A DNA stretch of 64,000 bases from DASYLJ01 sp964432595 (GTDB lineage Bacteria > Desulfobacterota > Binatia > DP-6): the NCBI GenBank assembly GCA_964432595.1, contig CAYSOF010000025.1:35422-99421 (forward strand), read 5' to 3'. Both the position numbers and the translations under genes were made by a program. Under the pieces are notes generated by a model that saw nothing but the letters and a program-made list of their open reading frames with translations, was not told where the DNA came from and did not search any database. Shown in pieces: positions 1 to 8,175 of the stretch. Each line of letters opens with the position of its first letter. Position 1 is the stretch's first letter.

Positions 1-2
1 CC

Positions 3-1643
3 GATCTGGCCGGCGGGCTCGGCGCGCTCGACGCCGCGGCCATCGCCGAGGTCGCGCGCCAGGCGTGGCCGGTCGCGCGCGACGTCGACGAGCTGCACGA
101 CGTCCTCCTGACGATCGGCGTGCTGCCGCGCGCCGAGCTCGAGCGCGCCGGCTGGTCGGCACTCGCCGGCGAGCTGCTCGCGACGGGCCGTGCGACGTGG
201 GCCGGCGAGCGGCTCGTCGCCGCCGAGCGGACCGCGCTGGTCGCGCTCGCGCTGCCCGGCACGTCGTTCGCGCCACCCGTGCAGACACCGCTCTTCGCGC
301 GGCGTGGCGAGGCCGAGACCGAGGAGGATGCGCTGCGGGCGATCGTCGGCGGGTGGCTCGAGCACAGCGGTGCGGTCACCGTCGCCGAGCTCGCTGCGCG
401 GATGGACGTCGCCGCGTCGCGCGTCGCGATCGGCCTCGGCCAGCTCGAGCGCGCGGGCTCCGCCATGCGCGGACGCTACCGCGCCGGCACCGGCGACGAG
501 GAATGGTGCGATCGCGCGCTGCTCGCACGCATCCATCGCCTGACGCTCGGCCGCCTGCGCCGCGAGATCGAGCCCGTCACCGCCGCCGATCTGATGCGCT
601 TCCTCTTCCGGTGGCAGCACCTGCAGCCGGGGACGCGTGTGCACGGACGGCACGGCCTGCTCGAGGTCCTGGCGCAGCTCCAGGGTGTGGAGCTGCCGGC
701 GCGCGCGTGGGAATCGCAGGTGCTGCCCGCGCGCGTCAGCCGCTACCTGCCCGACGACCTCGAGCACCTCTGCCTCGCCGGCGAGGTGGCCTGGGGACGG
801 CTGCGCGTCGGTGGGCCCTCCGGGGCGCCGGACGACGATGCGGCGCCGCGCCCGCTCCGCTCGCCCGGCCGTGCGGCGCCGCTGGCGTTCGTGCTGCGCG
901 AGGACCTGCCATGGCTGCTCGGCCCGCCCGTCGCCGCGACCGATCTGCCGGCGTCCGCCCAGGCCGTGCACGACGTGCTCGCCGCGCGCGGCGCCGCGTT
1001 CACCGTCGACCTCGCGCGTGCCACGGGGCTGCTGCCGGCGACGGTCGAAGACGCGCTGTGGACGCTGGTCGCGCGCGGCCTCGTCACCGGCGACGGCATC
1101 GCCGGCCTGCGCATGCTGATCGATCCGCCCGACGACGGCCGCCGCCTGCGCATGCTGCGAGGCGGCCGCGGCCGCCTCGTCGCGGCCGGCCGCTGGGCGC
1201 TGCTGCACGACGGCGCCGCCGACGACGGCGCCGCCGACGCGATGCGCTTCGCGCGCCTCCTGCTGCGCCGCTGGGGCGTCGTCATGCGCGAGCTGGTCGC
1301 GCGCGAGACCGTGATGCCGCCGTGGCGCCTCCTGCTGCAGGCGCTGCGCACGCTCGAGGCGCGCGGCGAGGTGCGCGGCGGACGCTTCGTCGCCGGCATG
1401 GTCGGCGAGCAGTTCGCGCTGCCCGAGGCGGTCGAGGCGCTCCGCGCCGTGCGGCGGCGCGACGGCACGCCCGAGACGGTGGTCGTGGCGGCCGCCGATC
1501 CGCTCAACCTGGTCGGCATCGTCGTGCCGGGTGCGCGCGTCTCACCGCTCGCGCACGAGGTGATCGCCTGGCGCGACGGCGTGCCGGTCGAGGTGGGCGA
1601 GCTGGGCGCGATCCGCAGCAAGCTCGGTGCGCATCTCGGATGA
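3..1643 (+). CDS. lhr: Lhr-type ATP-dependent helicase, C-terminal part (5' end outside window)
   Basis: The frame is open from the left edge, so this is the 3' part of a larger gene. The visible sequence has the winged-helix and C-terminal region typical of Lhr helicases: a LHDVLL-type segment near the edge, then RIHRLTLGRLRREIEPV, MRFLFRWQHL and GLLEVLAQLQGVELP, which mark the post-helicase Lhr core. The DEAD/helicase motifs lie upstream of the window. Lhr proteins are 3'-5' DNA/RNA-DNA helicases linked to repair. The stop TGA overlaps the ATG of the next ABC ATPase (ATGA), so the two are probably co-transcribed, although Lhr has no obvious link to transport. Family assignment is confident; the true start cannot be seen. 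Confidence 0.85.
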   Translation, partial: DLAGGLGALDAAAIAEVARQAWPVARDVDELHDVLLTIGVLPRAELERAGWSALAGELLATGRATWAGERLVAAERTALVALALPGTSFAPPVQTPLFARRGEAETEEDALRAIVGGWLEHSGAVTVAELAARMDVAASRVAIGLGQLERAGSAMRGRYRAGTGDEEWCDRALLARIHRLTLGRLRREIEPVTAADLMRFLFRWQHLQPGTRVHGRHGLLEVLAQLQGVELPARAWESQVLPARVSRYLPDDLEHLCLAGEVAWGRLRVGGPSGAPDDDAAPRPLRSPGRAAPLAFVLREDLPWLLGPPVAATDLPASAQAVHDVLAARGAAFTVDLARATGLLPATVEDALWTLVARGLVTGDGIAGLRMLIDPPDDGRRLRMLRGGRGRLVAAGRWALLHDGAADDGAADAMRFARLLLRRWGVVMRELVARETVMPPWRLLLQALRTLEARGEVRGGRFVAGMVGEQFALPEAVEALRAVRRRDGTPETVVVAAADPLNLVGIVVPGARVSPLAHEVIAWRDGVPVEVGELGAIRSKLGAHLG

Positions 1644-2401
1644 GCCATGCGGCGGACGTCGACGACGTCGACGTGGTCTTCGACGGCGGCGTCGCCGCGC
1701 TGGACGGTGTCCGGCTCGCGGTGTCACGCGGCGAGCTCGTCGCCATCGTCGGTCCGTCGGGCTGCGGCAAGTCGACGCTGCTCCGCGTGCTCGCGGGGTT
1801 GATCGAGCCGAGCGCCGGCACGGTGCGCGTCGACGGCGCGCCGCCGGCGGTCGCCCGCCGGACGACGAGCCCGATCGGCATCGTCTTCCAGCAGCCGCGG
1901 TTGCTCGCGTGGCGCACCGTCGCGCACAACGTCGAGCTGCCGCTCGAGCTCGGCGCGACGGACGCGGCCGAGCGCGCGCGCCGCAGCGGCGAGCTGCTGG
2001 CGACGCTCGGGCTCGCGGAGTTCGCGACGGCCTACCCCTACGCCCTGTCGGGTGGGATGCGCATGCGCGCCGCCGTGGCGCGGGCGCTCGCGACCGAGCC
2101 GGCGCTGCTGCTCCTCGACGAGCCGTTCGGGGCGCTCGACGAGCTCACGCGGGAACGCCTGCAGGAGGAGCTCCGTGCGCTCCACGGCCGCCGCCGCTTC
2201 ACGGCCGTGCTCGTCACGCACGCGGTGTCCGAGGCGGTGTTCCTCGCCGATCGCATCGTCGTGATGAGCCCGCGTCCCGGACGAATCGTCGCCGAGGTGG
2301 CGGTGCCGTTCGGTGCGCGAACGACGTCGCTGCGCACCGATCCGGAGTTCGGCCGCCTCGTGAGCGACGTCTCGGCGCGGCTCCGCGCGGGGGCCGCATG
2401 A
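1640..2401 (+). CDS. thiZ: ABC transporter ATPase of a ThiXYZ-like (nitrate/sulfonate/taurine class) importer
   Basis: A 253-residue cytoplasmic ATPase with Walker A GPSGCGKST (near residue 36), Q-loop FQQPRL, signature LSGGMRMR, Walker B LLLLDEPFG and switch His VTHAVSEA. This is the NrtD/SsuB/ThiZ class. It belongs with the permease and NMT1/THI5-like binding protein that follow, forming a complete importer probably for a pyrimidine precursor of thiamin. The ATG was chosen because it overlaps the helicase stop and because Walker A falls at the usual distance from the N terminus. The substrate is inferred from the binding protein, not from this subunit. Confidence 0.85.
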   Translation: MSHAADVDDVDVVFDGGVAALDGVRLAVSRGELVAIVGPSGCGKSTLLRVLAGLIEPSAGTVRVDGAPPAVARRTTSPIGIVFQQPRLLAWRTVAHNVELPLELGATDAAERARRSGELLATLGLAEFATAYPYALSGGMRMRAAVARALATEPALLLLDEPFGALDELTRERLQEELRALHGRRRFTAVLVTHAVSEAVFLADRIVVMSPRPGRIVAEVAVPFGARTTSLRTDPEFGRLVSDVSARLRAGAA

Positions 2402-2425
2402 TCGGGGACGCATGATTGGGGACGC
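2398..2425 (+). repeat. 14-bp tandem duplication creating three ATGs in three frames
   Basis: ATGATCGGGGACGC is followed directly by ATGATTGGGGACGC and then ATGATCGC. ATGs lie at 2398, 2412 and 2426, one in each frame. Only the last opens the permease frame; the first is stopped by TGA at 2413. It looks like a local duplication at what was an ATGA-type junction, and GGGGA provides a Shine-Dalgarno-like element before each ATG. Confidence 0.8.
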
Positions 2426-3175
2426 ATGATCGCGCCGCTCGTCGTGCTCGCCGTCGTGCTCGCCGCCTGGCACGTCGGCGTCACGGCGTTCGCGGTCCCC
2501 GCCTACCTGCTGCCGTCGCCGCTGGCCGTCTTCGCCGAGGCGCGAGACCACGCGGGCGAGCTCCTGCAGGCGACGGGCATCACGGGGGGGGCGGCGCTCG
2601 CTGGGTTCCTGATCAGCACGCTCCTCGGGCTCGTCGTCGGGTTCGCGTTCTCCCAGTGGCGCGTCGTGGCGCGCAGCTTCTACCCGTACGCGATCTTCCT
2701 CCAGACGGTGCCGATCGTCGCCATCGCGCCGCTGATCGTCATCTGGTCGGGGCCCGGCTTCCGCAGCATCGTGCTCGTGGCGGTGCTGGTGAGCGTCTTC
2801 CCGGTGATCACCGCAGCCACCGAGGGGCTCGGCGGCGTCGAGCGCGATCTCGTCGAGCTCTTCCGCGTGCACGATGCGTCCGCGTGGCAGACGTTGTGGA
2901 AGCTGCGGCTGCCGCACGCCGTGCCGCAGCTGGTCGCCGGCGCCCAGGCGGCCGGCGGGCTCGCGGTGGTCGGCGCGATCGCCGGCGAGATCTTCGCGGG
3001 CTACGGCACCAGCGCCCCCGGGCTCGGCTATCTCATCCTCGTCACGTCGGGACAGCTGCGCACGGCCTACCTCTTCGCGGCGGTGCTGTCGTGCACCTTG
3101 CTCGGCCTGCTCGTCTTCGGCACCCTCGCGCTCGTGGGACGCCTGGTGACGGCTCGGTGGCGCGACGTCGCATGA
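2426..3175 (+). CDS. thiX: ABC transporter permease (ThiX-like)
   Basis: A 249-residue inner-membrane permease of the BPD_transp_1 family with about six hydrophobic segments. The cytoplasmic EAA loop reads as LVELFRVHDASAWQTLWKL followed by RLPHAVPQL, where it contacts the ATPase. The domain IAPLIVIWSGPGFRSIV is typical of the nitrate/sulfonate/thiamin-precursor permease class. It lies between the ATPase and the binding protein, and its stop overlaps the next ATG. The ATG at 2426 is the only start of the three repeated ATGs that opens this frame and it gives an immediate first transmembrane helix. Confidence 0.85.
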   Translation: MIAPLVVLAVVLAAWHVGVTAFAVPAYLLPSPLAVFAEARDHAGELLQATGITGGAALAGFLISTLLGLVVGFAFSQWRVVARSFYPYAIFLQTVPIVAIAPLIVIWSGPGFRSIVLVAVLVSVFPVITAATEGLGGVERDLVELFRVHDASAWQTLWKLRLPHAVPQLVAGAQAAGGLAVVGAIAGEIFAGYGTSAPGLGYLILVTSGQLRTAYLFAAVLSCTLLGLLVFGTLALVGRLVTARWRDVA

Positions 3176-4095
3176 TGCGCGCGGTATTGCTGTTCGCACT
3201 CCTCCTCGCGGGGTGCGGGGGTGACACCCGCGACGGCGCCGTCCGATTGGCGCTCAACTGGTTCCCCGAGCACGAGCACGGCGGCTACTACGCGGCGCTC
3301 GCCGACGGCGGCTACGAGCAGGCCGGGTTGAAGGTCGACATCCTCCCCGGCGGTCCGCAGGCGCCGGTGCTCGCGCGCGTCGCGAGCGGCGACGTGGCAT
3401 ACGGCGTGGTCAACGCCGACGACGTGCTCGTCGGCCGCGCTGCCGGCGTGCCCGTCGTCACGTTGATGGCGCCGATCCAGACGAGCCCCGTCTGCATCAT
3501 GGTGCATGCGGCGAGCGGCTTCACGCGCATCGGCGACGTGCGCGACGTGACGCTCGCGGTGCAGGTCGCCTCGCCGTACTGGCAGTTCCTGCGCCGGCAG
3601 GTTGCGTTCCCCGGCGTCGAGGTGGTGCCGTACGCGGGCACGATCGCCGAGTTCCTGCGGAATCCGAAGTTCGCGCAGCAGGCCTACGTCATCAGCGAGC
3701 CGATCCTCGCGCGCGAGAAGGGCGCCGACCCGCGCTGCTTCCTGGTCGCCGACGAGGGCTTCAACCCGTACACCAGCGTGCTCGTCACCAGCGAGGCGCG
3801 CCTGCGCGACGATCCGGACGGCGTCCGCCGCATGACCGAGGCGTCGATCGCCGGTTGGACGAGCTACCTCGCGGACCCGAAGCCGGCGACCGACGCGATC
3901 CTCGCGGTGAATCCGGAGATCGGTCGCAACACGCTCGAGAAGGGCTTCGAGGCGCTCGTGCCGCTGGTCCGCGGCGACGGCGTGCCGATCGGCTCGATGA
4001 CGGCGGCGCGCTGGCAGGCGCTCGCAGAGCAGCTCCGAACCATCGGCGTGCTCGCGAACGCGGTCGACGGCTCGACGGCGTTCGTCGCCCGATGA
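3172..4095 (+). CDS. thiY: NMT1/THI5-like substrate-binding lipoprotein (ThiY-like)
   Basis: A 307-residue lipoprotein with lipobox LLAGC near residue 15, so it should be anchored in the cell envelope. The mature N terminus reads LALNWFPEHEHGGYY, the characteristic opening of THI5/NMT1-like proteins that bind formylaminopyrimidine or HMP. This matches ThiY of ThiXYZ importers. Later segments (NADDVLVGRAAGVPV, VISEPILAREKGADP) are typical of the fold. Two adjacent ATGs (3172, 3175) are possible starts; 3172 overlaps the permease stop. No TPP riboswitch was recognised upstream of the operon, so thiamin control is not supported by the DNA. Confidence 0.8.
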   Translation: MMRAVLLFALLLAGCGGDTRDGAVRLALNWFPEHEHGGYYAALADGGYEQAGLKVDILPGGPQAPVLARVASGDVAYGVVNADDVLVGRAAGVPVVTLMAPIQTSPVCIMVHAASGFTRIGDVRDVTLAVQVASPYWQFLRRQVAFPGVEVVPYAGTIAEFLRNPKFAQQAYVISEPILAREKGADPRCFLVADEGFNPYTSVLVTSEARLRDDPDGVRRMTEASIAGWTSYLADPKPATDAILAVNPEIGRNTLEKGFEALVPLVRGDGVPIGSMTAARWQALAEQLRTIGVLANAVDGSTAFVAR

Positions 4096-4142
4096 GCCCG
4101 CGTCTCTTGCGCTTTGCCATGGCTTTGCCGTAAACGCGCCGC

Positions 4143-4571
4143 ATGCGGACCTACCTCGGGCTCATCGCGTTGGGAGTGGCTCTCGTCATGCCGGCGGCGC
4201 TGCGCGCGCAGGATCAGCTCGCGCAAACGGTGCTGCAGATCCAGGGTATCGTGGCGGCGAACGAAGATCAGGCGGAGAAGGTCGGGTACGACGACGTCTC
4301 GATGAACTTCGTCGATCAGCCGGCGAAGGATCTGAAGTGGATCGGCGTCGTCCAGGCGACCACCGAGGTGGGCGATCCGTTCGAGGGCAAGGAGATCCTC
4401 GAGCGCGCCGACGGCCCGTCGCCGACGTTCCTGGTGAGCGGCCAGCCCGATGTCGTGAAGGTGCTGCGCGACGCGCCGGTCGGGGCGCGCGTCACCTTCA
4501 AGGGTATGTTCGTGCAGGAGTCGCGCAACTTCCTCGTCAGCACCGCGTCCGTCTTGCCGCCGAAGAAGTGA
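4143..4571 (+). CDS. small secreted protein of unknown function
   Basis: A 142-residue protein with an N-terminal signal peptide (LIALGVALVMPAALRAQ, cleavage probably after LRA). The mature part is acidic and has a beta-rich pattern near the C terminus (VGARVTFKGMFVQESRNFLV) that could be a small OB- or beta-barrel-like domain. It follows the importer by 47 bases but has no evident link. I do not recognise the family; the role is unknown and it probably acts in the periplasm. Confidence 0.65.
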   Translation: MRTYLGLIALGVALVMPAALRAQDQLAQTVLQIQGIVAANEDQAEKVGYDDVSMNFVDQPAKDLKWIGVVQATTEVGDPFEGKEILERADGPSPTFLVSGQPDVVKVLRDAPVGARVTFKGMFVQESRNFLVSTASVLPPKK

Positions 4572-4668
4572 CCGGCCGCGCGTGGGGCGGGCTGCGCCGT
4601 CCGCCCTCACGTCTTTCTGTACCGCTGGCGTGCACTCCTGCTATGCCCCTCGACAGAGGAGTCGCAGG

Positions 4669-5466
4669 ATGCCCAAGGCCGACGCCCTTCGTGTCTCGGA
4701 CGTGCGCAGCGCGTATCGGCTGCTGGGGGAGTGCCGCGACCTCGGCAACGACCCGGCACTGTGGCAGACGCGGATGTTCCAGGGCCTGTCGCAGCTCTTC
4801 GGGGTCGCGGCGACGGGTGGGGAAGGACGGCTCACGTCGACGGCGGGTGGCATCGTGCCGCTCACGTACTTCGATGCCGGCTTCGATGCGGCCGATCATC
4901 GAAACTACCTCGCGTACATGCACTCCGGTGGTCCCGCGTGCGATCCGTTCGTGCATGCCCTCCTGGGCTCGCTCGGCGGGCCGGTGACGCGCACGCGAGC
5001 GCAGCTCGTCGCCGACCGGCCGTACTTCCGATCGGACGTCTACGATCGCTACCTGCGGCCAGGAAACGTCGGGCATCGCCTCGCGTCCGTTGCCCGGTCC
5101 TCCGTCGACGGGACCATGAGCCTGCTCCATCTGCATCGGCCGCTGCGCGGCGCGCGCGACTTCTCGACACGGGAGCGGGCGTTGCTCGAGGTGTTCCACG
5201 CGGAGCTCGGGCCGCTGGTCGGACGCGCGCTCGTCAGCGCCGCGGAGCCGACGCCCGACGATCTCTCGCCGCGTATGCGCCAGACGCTCGCCTGCCTCGT
5301 CGAGGGCGACAGCGAGAAGCAGGTCGCCGCGCGCCTCGGCGTCAGCCACGCGACGGCGCATCAGTACGTGACCGCGCTTTACCGCCGGTTCGGCGTCCAC
5401 AGCCGCGGGCAGCTCCTCGCCCACGTCGTGCGGCGGATACCGCGCTGGACGCCGCTGCACCGCTGA
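4669..5466 (+). CDS. LuxR-type helix-turn-helix transcriptional regulator
   Basis: A 265-residue protein. The C-terminal ~60 residues form a LuxR/GerE HTH: LSPRMRQTLACLVEGDSEKQ, then VAARLGVSHATAHQYVTALY and RRFGVHSRGQLLA. The N-terminal ~190 residues lack a receiver-type Asp motif and may be a GAF/autoinducer-like sensor domain, without a recognisable ligand signature. The ATG at 4669 was chosen because AGAGGA lies at 4655-4660; an in-frame GTG at 4582 has no such site. The gene ends one base before the convergent MFS gene on the other strand, so no shared terminator is visible. Confidence 0.8.
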   Translation: MPKADALRVSDVRSAYRLLGECRDLGNDPALWQTRMFQGLSQLFGVAATGGEGRLTSTAGGIVPLTYFDAGFDAADHRNYLAYMHSGGPACDPFVHALLGSLGGPVTRTRAQLVADRPYFRSDVYDRYLRPGNVGHRLASVARSSVDGTMSLLHLHRPLRGARDFSTRERALLEVFHAELGPLVGRALVSAAEPTPDDLSPRMRQTLACLVEGDSEKQVAARLGVSHATAHQYVTALYRRFGVHSRGQLLAHVVRRIPRWTPLHR

Positions 5467-7059
5467 TCAGTCGCGCGTCCGCGCCGCGAGGAGATGCGTG
5501 ACGACGGGCGGCGCGTCGCCCGTGTGGAAGCCGCGCACCACCGCCTGCAGCTCGCGATCGCTCACCGTCATGCGTCCGTGCTGCCGCAGGTGCTCGATCC
5601 ACGAGCCGACCGTGAAGGTCTCGACGAAGCGGGTCGGGTCGGCGGCGTCGCGGAAGACGCCCCAGAGCTCGGCGCCGTCGCGGCGGCGGACGCGTCCGAG
5701 TCCGCGCATCGCATCCAGGAAATCGCCGGCGCGTTCCGGGTCGACCGTGTACTCCACCGTCACGAGGACGGGGCCGTCCGGGTCGGGATCGCCGGCGAGC
5801 GGTGGATCGGGCACCGGCGGCGCCGGCGTGTGATCGAGGCCCTGGTGCTCGGCGAGACGGAAGCGCGACGTCACGGCGAGCCCGACCACGAGACCACCGC
5901 TCGCGCACAGCAGCGCCGTCGGGATGCTGGTGTCGTTCGCCAGCGCGCCCCACGCCAACGCGCCGAGCGCCATGCCGCCCTGGATCACGAGCAGCGAGAC
6001 GGCGAGCGCACGGGCGCGCACCCACTGCGACACCGACGTCTGCGCCGCCGTGTTGATGCTCGACATGTTCGCCATCCAGGCCATGCCGGCGGCGACCAGC
6101 GCGGCGCCCGCCGCCAGCGGCTCGGGGACGAGCGCGACGACGGTCATCGCAGCGGCGAAAGCGAGCGTCGCCACCGTCATGAGTCGATCGACGGCGACGC
6201 GCTGGCGCACGGTAGGCAGGATCCACGCGCCGGTGACGGCGCCGACGCCGAGGCAGCCGAGCAGCATGCCGTAGCCGACGGCGCCGAGCCCGAGCTGCCG
6301 GCGCGCAACGAGCGGCAGCAGCGACCAGACGGCGCTCGCGAAGCCGACGAACAGCGCGCTGCGCACGAGCACCGTTCGCAGCGGGAGGTGGTGCCGCACG
6401 TAGCGGGCGCCGGCGCGCATCGCGCCCAGCACGTCTTCCGGCGGCAGCGTGCTGACGATCGGCGGGCGCTGCCAGCGCAGCAGCACGAACACGACGCCGA
6501 GGAAGGACACGGCGTTCAACAGAAACACGGGCCCGGGGCCGCTGGCGGCGACGAGCAGGCCGCCGATCGCCGGTCCCAGCGCGCGCGCCACGTTGAACGA
6601 CACGCCGCCGAGCGCGACCGCCGGCGGCAGGTCGGCGCGCGGCACCAGCTCGGGCAGGATCGCCTGCCACGCCGGCGCGTTCATCGCCGCGCCGACGCCG
6701 AGCGCGAACGTGCAGGCGAGGAGCACCCACGGGGTGGTGAAGCCGAGCAGGGTCACCGCGCCCAGCGCGGCGGCGACGAGCATCATCCACGTCTGCGACA
6801 GCAGCAGGAGCCGGCGACGGTCCACCACGTCGGCGAGCGCGCCGGCGGGAAACGCCAGCAGGAAGAGCGGCAGGCTGGACGCGGTCTGCATCAGCGCCAC
6901 GAGCAACGGCTCGGTGGTGAGCGTCGTCATCGTCCACCCGCCGGCGGCGTCGTGCATGGCGCCGCCGACGTTCGACGCGACCGATGCGAGCCAGATCGCG
7001 CGGAACAGCGGCAGGCGCAGCGGGGCCCACGCCGAGCCGCCCGTGCCGCGACGGCTCAG
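5467..7059 (-). CDS. MFS permease with C-terminal monooxygenase-like alpha/beta-barrel domain; start codon uncertain
   Basis: This is an MFS_3/DUF894-type permease. Its core includes LADVVDRRRLLLLSQ and LPELVPRADLPPAVALGG, with about 11-12 transmembrane helices. The last ~100 residues (from VLVTVEYTVDPERAGDF) look like a ferredoxin-like antibiotic-biosynthesis-monooxygenase domain, a fusion known in this subfamily. The first in-frame ATG is at 6957, but family-like sequence continues upstream (WAPLRLPLFRAIWLASVASN), encoding the first membrane helix. No ATG, GTG or TTG opens this stretch; a CTG at 7059 is the best candidate. Substrate unknown. It is last in the exbB-exbD-tonB series. Confidence 0.75.
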   Translation of the reverse strand: MSRRGTGGSAWAPLRLPLFRAIWLASVASNVGGAMHDAAGGWTMTTLTTEPLLVALMQTASSLPLFLLAFPAGALADVVDRRRLLLLSQTWMMLVAAALGAVTLLGFTTPWVLLACTFALGVGAAMNAPAWQAILPELVPRADLPPAVALGGVSFNVARALGPAIGGLLVAASGPGPVFLLNAVSFLGVVFVLLRWQRPPIVSTLPPEDVLGAMRAGARYVRHHLPLRTVLVRSALFVGFASAVWSLLPLVARRQLGLGAVGYGMLLGCLGVGAVTGAWILPTVRQRVAVDRLMTVATLAFAAAMTVVALVPEPLAAGAALVAAGMAWMANMSSINTAAQTSVSQWVRARALAVSLLVIQGGMALGALAWGALANDTSIPTALLCASGGLVVGLAVTSRFRLAEHQGLDHTPAPPVPDPPLAGDPDPDGPVLVTVEYTVDPERAGDFLDAMRGLGRVRRRDGAELWGVFRDAADPTRFVETFTVGSWIEHLRQHGRMTVSDRELQAVVRGFHTGDAPPVVTHLLAARTRD

Positions 7060-7093
7060 CTCCGGCGTGGTGGCGCCGGTCGGGGCGGCACCG

Positions 7094-7372
7094 TCAGTCG
7101 TCTTCGACCTCGGGGTCCGACGGCTCGGCGTCGGCGGGCGGCGGGTTCTCGATGTCGGGGTCCGACGGCTCGGCGTCGGCGGGCGGCGGGTTCTCGATGT
7201 CGGGGCTCGACGGCTCGGCGTCGGCGGGCGGCGGGTCTTCGATGTCGGGGCTCGACGGCTCGGCGTCCGCCGGCGGCGGGTTCTCGATGTCCATCGTGGC
7301 CGCGAGCCGGAAGGGCTCCCGCCCGAGCGAGAACGCCACGAGCAACGCCAGGACGACGATGTGCGATCGCAT
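7094..7372 (-). CDS. small secreted acidic Pro-rich repeat protein
   Basis: A 92-residue protein with a possible signal peptide (VVLALLVAFSLG) followed by four near-identical 15-residue units of the form DIENPPPADAEPSSP, ending EVEDD. The units come from a 45-bp tandem DNA repeat. The mature protein would be extended, Pro-rich and strongly acidic, like a periplasmic spacer or cation-binding segment. It lies 14 bases downstream of tonB in the same direction and may assist the TonB system, but no family is recognised. Confidence 0.65.
   Translation of the reverse strand: MRSHIVVLALLVAFSLGREPFRLAATMDIENPPPADAEPSSPDIEDPPPADAEPSSPDIENPPPADAEPSDPDIENPPPADAEPSDPEVEDD
7111..7290. repeat. four 45-bp tandem repeats
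   Basis: Four consecutive 45-bp units occupy 7111-7155, 7156-7200, 7201-7245 and 7246-7290. The first two are identical base for base; the other two differ at a few positions. The unit length is a multiple of three, so copy-number change would keep the reading frame of the small secreted protein. This is a minisatellite-like array inside a gene. Confidence 0.95.
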
Positions 7373-7386
7373 CGATGCCTCCTCGC

Positions 7387-8175
7387 TCAGCCCTGGTCGA
7401 GCTGGAAGCGGACCGGAAACGTGACGGTGGCCTCGATCGGCTGGCCGTTGCGCTTCGCCGGGATGAAGCGCCAGCGCTCGCGCACCGTCTGGACGGCCGA
7501 GTCGTCGAGCATTTGGTGACCGGAGGATTTACGGACGCGCACCTCGCCGGCCTGCCCGTCGGGCTTCACGACCACCTCGAGCATCACGACGCCCTGCTGG
7601 CCGAGGCGACGCGCGGCGATCGGGTAGGGCGGCTTCGGGTTGCTGCCGTGCGCGGGACGTGCGCCGCCCGAGCCGTCGCCGCCGGTGCCGTCCCCGGTGC
7701 CCGCGCCGCCGCCTCCGCCGCCGCTCCCGCTACCCGCGCCGGTGCCCGCCGCCGCCGTGCCGGTGCCCGTGGCCGCGGCGTCGCCGGTCGGGCCGGCGGT
7801 CGCGACCTCGGCGGGCTTCGGCTCCTCCTTCGGCGGCGCCGGCTTCTTCGGCTTCGCCACCTTCTTCGGCGGCACCGTCAGCTTCGGCGCGACGGTGGGC
7901 GCCACGGCGGGTGCGGGCGCGGCCGCCGGCGCCGGCTCGGGCTCCGGCGGTCCCGCGGGCGGCTCGGGCGGGCCGGGCAGCGGGCCACCGCCGCCACCGC
8001 CGGCGCCCTCGATCGTGAGCGGCAGCAGGATGACCGGCGTCTCTTCCGGGACCGGAGGCGTGTCGACGTGCGTCAGGAGGAACCCGAGCACGATCGCGTG
8101 CAACGCGATCGACGCGACGAGCGCCGCCGTGAGCCGCGAGGTCGGCTCCTCGGGAATGGACGACGCGGCGGTCAA
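7387..8175 (-). CDS. tonB: TonB family energy-transducing protein
   Basis: A 262-residue protein. A single N-terminal membrane anchor (LTAALVASIALHAIVLGFLL) is followed by a long Pro/Lys/Glu-rich and Gly-rich periplasmic spacer (residues ~45-170). The C-terminal TonB domain has PPYPIAARRLGQQGVVMLEV, the YP motif typical of TonB, and ends VTFPVRFQLDQ. It transfers proton-motive force from ExbB/ExbD to outer-membrane receptors; two such receptors are encoded in this window. The ATG overlaps the ExbD stop (ATGA). Confidence 0.9.
   Translation of the reverse strand: MTAASSIPEEPTSRLTAALVASIALHAIVLGFLLTHVDTPPVPEETPVILLPLTIEGAGGGGGGPLPGPPEPPAGPPEPEPAPAAAPAPAVAPTVAPKLTVPPKKVAKPKKPAPPKEEPKPAEVATAGPTGDAAATGTGTAAAGTGAGSGSGGGGGGAGTGDGTGGDGSGGARPAHGSNPKPPYPIAARRLGQQGVVMLEVVVKPDGQAGEVRVRKSSGHQMLDDSAVQTVRERWRFIPAKRNGQPIEATVTFPVRFQLDQG

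Noticed and set aside
1643..2425. TPP riboswitch for the ThiXYZ-like operon
   Set aside because: The ATPase gene overlaps the helicase gene, leaving no leader, and no THI-box pattern was seen.
7111..7290. CRISPR-like array
   Set aside because: Units are contiguous with no spacers and encode an in-frame peptide repeat, so this is a coding minisatellite.
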